From an uncultured Prevotella sp. (GTDB taxonomy: Bacteria > Bacteroidota > Bacteroidia > Bacteroidales > Bacteroidaceae), in NCBI GenBank assembly GCA_902491375.1, contig CABUHE010000039.1:1-12291 (forward strand): 12,291 nt of DNA. The letters are read 5' to 3'. Below, piece after piece: positions 6,150 to 12,291 of the stretch. Every line of letters starts with the position of its first letter. Position 1 is the stretch's first letter. The notes below the pieces were generated by a model that saw only the letters and a list, made by a program, of their open reading frames with translations, ran no database searches and was not told the DNA's origin. Position numbers and translations under genes: made by a program.

Positions 6150-7778
6150 ATGGCTAAAGAGATAAAATTCAATATGGACGCCCGCGACTTGCTGAAGAAG
6201 GGCGTTGACCAGTTGGCAAATGCAGTTAAGGTTACACTCGGTCCTAAAGGCCGTAACGTTATCATCGAGAAGAAGTTCGGTGCTCCGCAGATAACCAAGG
6301 ACGGTGTTACCGTAGCTAAGGAAGTTGAGCTTGCCGACCACTTCGAGAACACCGGCGCACAGCTCGTCAAGAGCGTTGCAAGCAAGACCGGCGACGATGC
6401 AGGTGACGGAACTACAACTGCTACAATCCTTGCTCAGAGCATAGTAAACGTTGGTTTGAAGAACGTTACAGCCGGAGCTAATCCTATGGACTTGAAACGT
6501 GGTATCGACAAGGCTGTCGCAGCTGTTGTTGAATATATCAAGAACCATGCAGAGAAGGTTGATGACAACTATGACAAGATTGAGCAGGTTGCTACTGTCA
6601 GCGCAAACAATGATCCTGAAATCGGTAAGCTGATTGCTGACGCAATGCGCAAGGTAAGCAAGGACGGCGTTATCACAATAGAGGAGAGCAAGAGCCGCGA
6701 CACTCACATCAACGTTGTTGAGGGTATGCAGTTCGACCGCGGTTATCTGAGCGGCTACTTCGTAACTGATGCTGACAAGATGGAGTGTGTAATGGAGAAT
6801 CCTTACATCCTTATCTATGACAAGAAAATAAGCAACATCAAGGACTTCCTGCCTATACTTCAGCCGGCTGCTGAGAGTGGACGTCCGTTGCTGGTAATAG
6901 CAGAAGATGTTGACTCTGAAGCACTTACAACACTCGTTGTAAACCGTCTGCGTGGCGGATTGAAGATCTGCGCTGTCAAGGCTCCTGGCTTCGGCGACCG
7001 TCGTAAGGCAATGCTTGAGGACATCGCTATCCTGACAGGTGGTGTTGTTATCAGCGAGGAGAAGGGCTTGAAACTTGAGCAGGCTACTCTCGAAATGCTC
7101 GGAACTTGTGACAAGGTAACTGTTACAAAGGACAATACAACAATCGTAAATGGTGCCGGCGACAAGCAGTGCATTGCTGACCGTGTAGCTCAGATTAAGA
7201 ACGAGATTGCCAATACAACAAGCTCTTACGACAAGGAGAAACTCCAGGAGCGTTTGGCTAAGATTTCTGGCGGTGTTGCCGTTCTTTATGTAGGCGCAAA
7301 CAGCGAGGTTGAGATGAAGGAGAAGAAAGACCGTGTTGACGATGCTCTTTGCGCAACCCGTGCGGCTATCGAGGAAGGTGTCGTAGCAGGTGGTGGTACT
7401 ACTTACATCCGCGCTCTTGAGAATCTGAAAGATCTGAAGGGTGACAACGCAGATGAGCAGACTGGTATCAACATCGTAGAGCGTGCAATCGAGGAGCCTC
7501 TCCGTCAGATTGTTGCAAACGCAGGTGGCGAAGGTGCAGTAGTTGTACAGAAGGTTCGCGAGGGCGAAGGCGACTTCGGATATAACGCTCGTACAGACAC
7601 TTACGAGGATATGCGTAAGGCTGGAGTTATCGACCCGGCTAAGGTTGCCCGCGTAGCTCTTGAGAATGCAGCTTCAATCGCCGGAATGTTCCTGACAACA
7701 GAATGTCTGATTGTTGACAAACCGGAAGAAAAGCCTGCAATGCCTATGGCAAACCCGGGAATGGGTGGAATGATGTAA
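6150..7778 (+). CDS. groEL: Chaperonin GroEL (60 kDa)
   Basis: This 542-residue subunit of the tetradecameric ATP-dependent folding chamber works with GroES. The equatorial ATP site is seen in VTLGPKGRNV (28-37), the ITKDGVTVAKE segment with D51, and GDGTTT (85-90). The apical region has GYLSGYFVTD and APGFGDRRKAM, and the returning equatorial part has VAGGGTTYIRALE. It ends in a short Gly/Met-rich tail (NPGMGGMM) typical of group I chaperonins. The length is normal and no break is visible. The ATG at 6150 starts the canonical MAKEIKF. It is cotranscribed with groES, and a terminator follows 28 nt after the stop. Confidence 0.99.
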   Translation: MAKEIKFNMDARDLLKKGVDQLANAVKVTLGPKGRNVIIEKKFGAPQITKDGVTVAKEVELADHFENTGAQLVKSVASKTGDDAGDGTTTATILAQSIVNVGLKNVTAGANPMDLKRGIDKAVAAVVEYIKNHAEKVDDNYDKIEQVATVSANNDPEIGKLIADAMRKVSKDGVITIEESKSRDTHINVVEGMQFDRGYLSGYFVTDADKMECVMENPYILIYDKKISNIKDFLPILQPAAESGRPLLVIAEDVDSEALTTLVVNRLRGGLKICAVKAPGFGDRRKAMLEDIAILTGGVVISEEKGLKLEQATLEMLGTCDKVTVTKDNTTIVNGAGDKQCIADRVAQIKNEIANTTSSYDKEKLQERLAKISGGVAVLYVGANSEVEMKEKKDRVDDALCATRAAIEEGVVAGGGTTYIRALENLKDLKGDNADEQTGINIVERAIEEPLRQIVANAGGEGAVVVQKVREGEGDFGYNARTDTYEDMRKAGVIDPAKVARVALENAASIAGMFLTTECLIVDKPEEKPAMPMANPGMGGMM

Positions 7779-7805
7779 TTTGCAAACCACAGATATCAAA
7801 AATGA

Positions 7806-7835
7806 GGGCGGTTGTCAGTCAACCGCCCTTTTTTT
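7806..7835 (+). terminator. Rho-independent terminator of groESL
   Basis: GGGCGGTTG (7806-7814) pairs perfectly with CAACCGCCC (7820-7828) across a 5-nt loop and is followed by seven T residues. This ends the groES-groEL operon and separates it from what follows. Confidence 0.95.
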
Positions 7836-7876
7836 ATATTTTTTGTTTACAAATAAATGATTTTTTTGATTAGAAA

Positions 7877-7908
7877 TTTGGAAGCAACCGATAAAAGTCA
7901 TACTTTTG
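7877..7908 (+). promoter_or_regulatory. Consensus promoter of a candidate small RNA
   Basis: TTTG at 7877-7880, a 20-bp gap and TACTTTTG at 7901-7908 match the Bacteroidetes consensus fully. It begins about 40 bp after the groEL terminator. Transcription should start near 7914-7917. The first transcribed region has no open frame of useful length. Confidence 0.75.
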
Positions 7909-7914
7909 CATATC

Positions 7915-8037
7915 GAAAATTGATACGTTTGTAGATAGATCCTAAAGTAGATATTTTTTTGATTTGTTTTAGTAGATTAGTTTTTAAGTAGTTTGTTTTT
8001 TGAAAATCGCTTGTCGTGACGACATGCGATTTTTTTT
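7915..8037 (+). ncRNA. Candidate small RNA of about 120 nt
   Basis: A full-consensus promoter (7877-7908) and a hairpin with a U tract (8003-8037) bracket a region with no ATG-initiated frame of useful length. The 5' end can form a small hairpin (TATC at 7911-7914 with GATA at 7922-7925, so partly before the estimated start). The middle is U-rich with repeated GUAGAU motifs near 7931, 7947 and 7972, and the 3' end is the terminator stem. I do not recognise an Rfam family; it does not show the long stem and central bulge of 6S RNA. The alternative is an attenuated leader of the operon starting at 8223, but a second promoter after the terminator argues against this. The start is an estimate of plus or minus 3 nt. 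Confidence 0.5.
8003..8037 (+). terminator. Terminator of the candidate small RNA
   Basis: AAAATCGC (8003-8010) pairs with GCGATTTT (8026-8033). After one T-T mismatch, TGTCG (8012-8016) pairs with CGACA (8020-8024) across a 3-nt loop. Eight T residues run from 8030 to 8037. No protein-coding gene ends just upstream, so the terminator implies a short transcript. Confidence 0.75.
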
Positions 8038-8093
8038 ATTTGTGCCGAAATCAAAAACAGTCAGCTTTATTTCATTTTATCCTTGATTTTGTT

Positions 8094-8101
8094 TACCTTT
8101 G
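8094..8101 (+). promoter_or_regulatory. -7 element of the three-gene amgK/murU-type operon
   Basis: TACCTTTG matches TAnnTTTG. A TTTC at 8070-8073, 20 bp upstream, is one base from the TTTG element. Transcription would begin near 8108, leaving a leader of about 115 nt before 8223. The leader has small inverted repeats (GCTG/CAGC near 8140-8150) but no riboswitch I recognise. Confidence 0.55.
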
Positions 8102-8222
8102 CAGAAAATACATCCGGTTCAACTGGTTACAGCTCTGTTGCTGTTGCAGCGTTCCTGATTATTTTACCTACGAAATACCTTAATTGCGCCAGTTTTCGGC
8201 AGTAATACAATGTTGTTGATTT

Positions 8223-8417
8223 ATGGATGTCAATAAATACAAGATAAAGAAAGGACAATGGGTGTTGTATATTGTCGTTTCTGCCGGGTTGCTTTATATC
8301 ACCAAGTCGTGGCTGATGTCTCTCGGTATAATGCTGTTGCTTATTCTTCTTGACCGCGCACTTGCCGAATATGAGCGTAAGAAGCGTGGCGAAGAGGATG
8401 ATGACATTTTGATGTAA
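8223..8417 (+). CDS. Small membrane protein of unknown function
   Basis: This 64-residue protein is not one I recognise. Residues 1-11 are basic and polar (KYKIKKG). Residues about 12-27 and 32-43 are strongly hydrophobic, making one long or two short membrane helices separated by TKSW. The rest is a charged tail with a basic patch (ERKKR) and then an acidic cluster (GEEDDD). It is supported as a real gene by its position: only 3 nt separate its TAA from the ATG of the kinase fusion, which suggests translational coupling, and a promoter lies about 120 bp upstream. The hydrophobic core with charged flanks is also unlike the random frames nearby. By context it may anchor or regulate the following enzymes at the membrane, but this is a guess. 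Confidence 0.7.
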   Translation: MDVNKYKIKKGQWVLYIVVSAGLLYITKSWLMSLGIMLLLILLDRALAEYERKKRGEEDDDILM

Positions 8418-8420
8418 CGT

Positions 8421-9962
8421 ATGCAGAAACTTTTAGAATTATATAAGAAGTGGAGCGGTTCTGAACCAGCTGGCGTGGAACGGCTTGATGCAGCAGGAAG
8501 CAATCGTCAGTATTTCCGTATCAGTGGTGTTGACGGTGGCTCGATAATAGGTGTTATTGGTACGAGCCGCGATGAGGATCATGCCTTTATTTATCTTTCA
8601 AATCATTTCAGACGCCGTCAGTTGCCGGTACCGCGTATCTTGGCGGTTGACGATGATGAATTGAGATATTTGCAGGAAGACCTTGGCCGTGAGTCGCTTT
8701 TCAGTGCAATAAGAGGAGGCCGTGAGTCTGGCGGTCGTTATAATCAGCGTGAAAGGCAGCTGCTTATAAATACAATCCGTGAGTTGCCTAACATTCAGAT
8801 ACGTGGAGCGCGCGGCCTTGACTGGTCAAACTGTTATCCTCAGCCTGAGTTTAATGAGGACAGTGTCCTGTTTGATTTGAACTATTTCAAATACTGTTTT
8901 CTGAAACCGGCAGAGCTTGATTTTCACGAGCTTAAACTTGAAGCCAACTTCAGATTGTTTGCCAAAGATTTAGTGGCAGAGAAGGCCGATTGCTTCATGT
9001 ACCGTGATTTTCAGGCGCGCAATGTTATGCTTGATTCAGATGGACATCCTTATTTCATAGATTATCAGGGTGGACGTAAAGGACCATACTATTATGACCT
9101 CGCCTCGTTCCTGTGGCAGGCATCTGCAAAGTATTCGCATAAACTCAGACGTGAGCTAGTGTTTGAATATTATAATTCATTGAAACTTTATACCGAAGTA
9201 CCGTCTGTACGCCATTTTGTTGAGCGTCTTAGCCTGTTTGTTCTGTTCAGAACGTTGCAGGTGCTTGGTGCTTATGGATTCCGTGGATATTTTGAGCGCA
9301 AGAAACATTTTATTGACAGTATTCCTCCAGCGATGCAGAATCTTCGTGAACTGTTGAAGCTTAACGTATTCCCTTATCCTTATCTTATAGACTTACTTCG
9401 TCAGCTTACGGAGCTTCCGCAATTTGCACAGATTGAAGAACCGGCGCTGACACGTGCTGACGGTTTTAAGACTTCCGACAGCAATATATATGTGGCCCAT
9501 CCGTCAGATGGTCCGGCCACATTCTCTAAATATGATAATAAAGGACCGCTTGTTGTCCGTGTTTACAGTTTCTCATTCCATAAAGGAATACCAAAGGACG
9601 AGACCGGCAATGGTGGCGGTTACGTCTTTGACTGTCGCGGAACGCATAATCCCGGAAGATATGAGCCTTATAAGAAACTGACAGGACTTGACGAGCCTGT
9701 TATCCGTTTCCTTGAGGACGATGGAGAGATTCTTACATTTCTTGACAGTGTGTATAAGCTGGCGGATGTTCATGTGCGCCGATACATACAGAGAGGATTT
9801 ACGAGCCTGATGTTCTGTTTCGGCTGTACCGGCGGTCAGCATCGGAGTGTTTACGCGGCACAGCATCTTGGAGAACATCTCAATGAGAAGTTTGGAATAG
9901 AGGTGCATATAATACACCGTGAGCAGAATATCAGTACAGTATTAAAGGCTAAAAATGAGTGA
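8421..9962 (+). CDS. AmgK-like sugar kinase fused to a RapZ C-terminal domain
   Basis: This 513-residue protein has two parts. Residues 1 to about 340 resemble aminoglycoside-phosphotransferase-fold kinases of the AmgK type: GSNRQYFRI at 26-34 (nucleotide loop), the catalytic loop YRDFQARN at 194-201 with D196 and N201, and the metal-binding IDYQGG with D214, followed by GPYYYDLASFLW. AmgK phosphorylates MurNAc/GlcNAc at the anomeric position. Residues about 377-505 match the C-terminal domain of RapZ: VYSFSFHKGIP, YVFDCRGTHNPG, TGLDEPV and the hallmark GCTGGQHRS at 468-476. In E. coli that domain binds glucosamine-6-phosphate and RNA. The RapZ N-terminal P-loop domain is absent. The gene follows a small membrane protein by 3 nt and overlaps the next gene by 8 nt. 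The fold assignments are firm; the sugar substrate and the sensor role are inferred. Confidence 0.88.
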   Translation: MQKLLELYKKWSGSEPAGVERLDAAGSNRQYFRISGVDGGSIIGVIGTSRDEDHAFIYLSNHFRRRQLPVPRILAVDDDELRYLQEDLGRESLFSAIRGGRESGGRYNQRERQLLINTIRELPNIQIRGARGLDWSNCYPQPEFNEDSVLFDLNYFKYCFLKPAELDFHELKLEANFRLFAKDLVAEKADCFMYRDFQARNVMLDSDGHPYFIDYQGGRKGPYYYDLASFLWQASAKYSHKLRRELVFEYYNSLKLYTEVPSVRHFVERLSLFVLFRTLQVLGAYGFRGYFERKKHFIDSIPPAMQNLRELLKLNVFPYPYLIDLLRQLTELPQFAQIEEPALTRADGFKTSDSNIYVAHPSDGPATFSKYDNKGPLVVRVYSFSFHKGIPKDETGNGGGYVFDCRGTHNPGRYEPYKKLTGLDEPVIRFLEDDGEILTFLDSVYKLADVHVRRYIQRGFTSLMFCFGCTGGQHRSVYAAQHLGEHLNEKFGIEVHIIHREQNISTVLKAKNE

Positions 9963-10692
9963 CATGATGCAGGCAATGATTTTCGCAGCAGGGCTTGGCA
10001 CACGTCTTAAGCCTTTAACTGATACAATGCCGAAGGCGCTCGTCAGGGTAGGAGGCAAGCCGCTGATTGAGCATGTCGTTGAGAAACTTAAGGCGGTAGG
10101 TATTGACAAGATTGTAGTCAACGTTCACCATTTTGCTTCCCAGGTGGTTGATTTTTTATCTGCAAATGGTAATTTCGGAGTCGACATAAGTATAAGCGAC
10201 GAGTCTGAAAAGCTGCTTGATACAGGTGGAGGAATAAAGAAGGCTGCACCTCTGTTTGCTCCTGATGTGCCGATATTGATTCACAATGTAGATATTCTCA
10301 GCAATGTTGATCTTGATTGGCTTTACGGTTGTCATGGTGACAATGATGCAACATTGCTGGTAAGTGAGCGTAAGACAAAACGTTATCTGCTTTTTGATGA
10401 CGATATGCGTCTTGTCGGATGGACAAACATAGAGACTGGAGAGGTCAAGTCTCCTTACGCTGGTCTTGATGTCAGCAAATGTAAGATGTTTGCTTTTTCG
10501 GGTATACATGTTTTTTCACCGCGTCTGTTCCCGATGATGGATGCTTTCCCTGATAAGTTCGGTATAATAGACTTTTATCTTAAAACGTGCGACAAGGCTG
10601 TCATCAAAGCTTGTGTCAAACAGGATTTGCGTCTGCTTGACGTCGGTAAACTCGATACCTTGGCTGAGGCAGAGAGCTTTTTAAAAGGCTAA
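9955..10692 (+). CDS. MurU-like nucleotidyltransferase (sugar-1-phosphate)
   Basis: This 245-residue protein has the nucleotidyltransferase signature FAAGLGTRLKPLTDTMPKAL at about 9-28, where the Gly-rich loop and Arg bind the NTP and Lys contacts the sugar phosphate, then GGKPLIEHVV. NVDIL near 110-114 supplies the metal-binding aspartate in place of the usual NGD. DTGGGIKKA and the C-terminal RLLDVGKLDTLAEAE also fit. The best family guess is MurU, which makes UDP-MurNAc from MurNAc-1-phosphate, because the preceding overlapping gene is AmgK-like. Mannose-1-phosphate guanylyltransferase-type activity cannot be excluded by eye. The ATG at 9955 overlaps the kinase stop by 8 nt; M4 and M5 are alternative starts that would give little or no overlap. 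Confidence 0.85.
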   Translation: MSDMMQAMIFAAGLGTRLKPLTDTMPKALVRVGGKPLIEHVVEKLKAVGIDKIVVNVHHFASQVVDFLSANGNFGVDISISDESEKLLDTGGGIKKAAPLFAPDVPILIHNVDILSNVDLDWLYGCHGDNDATLLVSERKTKRYLLFDDDMRLVGWTNIETGEVKSPYAGLDVSKCKMFAFSGIHVFSPRLFPMMDAFPDKFGIIDFYLKTCDKAVIKACVKQDLRLLDVGKLDTLAEAESFLKG

Positions 10693-10744
10693 ATACCTAC
10701 AGTAAATTCAATTATGATTCTTATAAATATTTAAATATAACTCA

Positions 10745-12286
10745 ATGCAAAAGATTATCATTCTCGATTTTGGTTCACAGACCACGCAGCTTATCGGCCG
10801 ACGGGTGCGAGAGCTTGACACTTTTTGCGAAATCCTTCCTTACAACAAATTTCCACAGGACGACACTGATGTTATAGGCGTCATTCTGAGCGGATCGCCT
10901 TATTCGGTTCACGATCCTGAGGCTTTCAAGGTTGATTTGAGCAAGTTTATCGGTAAGTATCCGGTGTTGGGCATCTGCTATGGCGCTCAGTTTATTGCTG
11001 CTTCAAACGGTGGAAAAGTAGAAAAGACCAACACACGTGAGTATGGTCGTGCTCATTTGACATCATTTGATGCACAAAATCCTTTGTTCAAAGGTTTCAA
11101 GGAGAATTCACAGGTATGGATGAGCCATGGCGATACCATTACTGCAATTCCTTCTGACTGCCATGCTATTGCTTCTACGGCTGACGTTAAGTTTGCTGCT
11201 TATGCAAGTGATGTTAATCCATTGTGGGCAGTTCAGTTCCATCCTGAAGTGTTCCATACAGAACAGGGCAAGCAGTTGCTGTCAAACTTCGTTGTTGATA
11301 TCTGCGGAAGCAAGCAGGAATGGAGTCCGGCTTCGTTTGTAGAAACGACTGTCAAGGAGCTGAAAGAGCAGTTGGGTGACGACCGTGTTATCCTCGGTCT
11401 CAGCGGTGGTGTCGACTCTTCTGTATGTGCGACATTGCTGAACCGTGCAATCGGCAGCAACCTTACATGTATCTTCGTTGACCACGGAATGTTGCGTAAG
11501 AATGAGTTTTCAAAGGTTATGGATGCCTACAAGGGACTTGGACTTAACGTGATCGGTGTTGATGCGAGCGACAAGTTCTTCAAGGATCTTGAAGGCGTTA
11601 CCGACCCGGAGCAGAAACGTAAGATAATAGGCCGCGACTTTGTCGAGGTGTTTAACGCTGAGGCTAAGAAGATAACTGATGCTAAATGGCTGGCTCAAGG
11701 CACTATTTATCCTGACCGTATAGAGAGTCTAAGCATTACGGGAATGACAATAAAGAGCCATCACAATGTAGGCGGACTGCCTAAAGACATGAAGTTGCAG
11801 CTGTGTGAGCCGTTGAAGTGGCTGTTCAAAGACGAGGTTCGTCGTGTTGGTTATCAGCTTGGTATGCCTGAACGTCTTATCAAACGTCATCCGTTCCCCG
11901 GTCCAGGTCTGGCTGTACGTATTCTCGGCGATATCACAAGAGAGAAAGTGCGCATACTTCAGGACGCTGACGACATATATATTGAGAACATGCACAACTA
12001 TGTATGCGAAGACGGAGAGTCACTTTATGATAAAGTATGGCAGGCTGGAACAGTGCTTCTTTCTACAATACGCAGCGTAGGAGTTATGGGCGATGAGCGT
12101 ACTTACGAGCATCCTGTAGCTCTGCGTGCCGTTACCAGTACAGACGCAATGACCGCAGACTGGGCACATCTGCCTTATGACTTCATGGCAAAAGTATCTA
12201 ACGAGATTATAAATAAAGTCAAGGGTGTAAACCGCGTTTGCTATGATATCTCTTCAAAACCACCTTCGACAATCGAGTGGGAGTAA
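10745..12286 (+). CDS. guaA: GMP synthase (glutamine-hydrolysing)
   Basis: This 513-residue enzyme converts XMP, glutamine and ATP to GMP in de novo purine synthesis. The class I amidotransferase domain (about 1-190) has the nucleophile C78 in LGICYGAQ and its partners H166 and E168 in QFHPEVFHTE. The ATP pyrophosphatase domain follows, with the P-loop LGLSGGVDSS at 217-226. The C-terminal dimerisation domain shows KSHHNVGGLP, HPFPGPGLAVRI and the universal ending KPPSTIEWE. Length and motifs are complete. It starts 52 nt after the nucleotidyltransferase gene in an A/T-rich spacer with no clear promoter, terminator or purine riboswitch, so readthrough from the upstream operon is possible. The window ends 5 nt after its stop, so its terminator is not seen. 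Confidence 0.98.
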   Translation: MQKIIILDFGSQTTQLIGRRVRELDTFCEILPYNKFPQDDTDVIGVILSGSPYSVHDPEAFKVDLSKFIGKYPVLGICYGAQFIAASNGGKVEKTNTREYGRAHLTSFDAQNPLFKGFKENSQVWMSHGDTITAIPSDCHAIASTADVKFAAYASDVNPLWAVQFHPEVFHTEQGKQLLSNFVVDICGSKQEWSPASFVETTVKELKEQLGDDRVILGLSGGVDSSVCATLLNRAIGSNLTCIFVDHGMLRKNEFSKVMDAYKGLGLNVIGVDASDKFFKDLEGVTDPEQKRKIIGRDFVEVFNAEAKKITDAKWLAQGTIYPDRIESLSITGMTIKSHHNVGGLPKDMKLQLCEPLKWLFKDEVRRVGYQLGMPERLIKRHPFPGPGLAVRILGDITREKVRILQDADDIYIENMHNYVCEDGESLYDKVWQAGTVLLSTIRSVGVMGDERTYEHPVALRAVTSTDAMTADWAHLPYDFMAKVSNEIINKVKGVNRVCYDISSKPPSTIEWE

Positions 12287-12291
12287 TGATA

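Noticed and set aside
8108..8222. Riboswitch in the leader of the 8223 operon, for example a GlcN6P-sensing glmS ribozyme type
   Set aside because: Only small local inverted repeats are seen and no known riboswitch core is recognisable by eye.
10693..10744. Independent guaA promoter or purine riboswitch
   Set aside because: The 52-nt spacer is plain A/T-rich sequence without TAnnTTTG or a conserved aptamer, and is too short for a purine riboswitch with expression platform.

Overview
The window looks like chromosome of a Bacteroidales bacterium, most probably Prevotella or a close relative. Four observations support this: start codons lack Shine-Dalgarno sequences and sit in A/T-rich leaders; several leaders carry the Bacteroidetes promoter pattern TTTG-N19/20-TAnnTTTG; the GroES/GroEL, PncB and GuaA proteins have the expected character; and intergenic regions hold short-period repeats of a kind I associate with Prevotella. 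The order is read from the sequence; the genus is inference. No phage, transposon, CRISPR, tRNA or rRNA was seen.

Layout. 1-244: A/T-rich leader with a strong promoter. 245-1585: stand-alone GltD/NfnB-type Fe-S flavoprotein. 1586-1782: convergent intergenic region with two perfect hairpins built on an exact 22-bp period. 1783-2280 (minus): DUF4186 protein. 2281-2443: divergent promoter region. 2444-3307: MscS-type channel. 3397-3450: strong bidirectional hairpin. 3501-4703 (minus): nicotinate phosphoribosyltransferase PncB. 4704-5745: about 1 kb with no credible gene, holding the pncB promoter, a six-unit 22-bp tandem repeat, an A-rich 8-bp repeat and a sigma54-like promoter with TGTCA repeats just before groES. 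5746-7778: groES and groEL, then a classical terminator. 7836-8222: a candidate free-standing small RNA (promoter plus terminator) and a second promoter. 8223-10692: a tight three-gene unit. 10745-12286: guaA.

The most interesting part is 7877-10692. A 64-residue membrane protein is followed after 3 nt by a fusion of an AmgK-type sugar kinase with the C-terminal domain of RapZ, which overlaps by 8 nt a MurU-type nucleotidyltransferase. In Pseudomonas, AmgK and MurU salvage cell-wall MurNAc directly to UDP-MurNAc. In E. coli, RapZ senses glucosamine-6-phosphate and controls GlmS through small RNAs. The fusion suggests a salvage kinase carrying an amino-sugar sensor or RNA-binding module, and a candidate small RNA lies directly upstream. 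The link between the RNA and the fusion is speculative.

The second point of interest is the groES leader. It has no CIRCE element, but has a GG-N10-GC sigma54-type promoter preceded by an inverted repeat and several TGTCA copies. The remaining genes are housekeeping: NAD salvage (pncB), GMP synthesis (guaA), protein folding (groESL), osmotic safety (MscS) and redox/glutamate metabolism.
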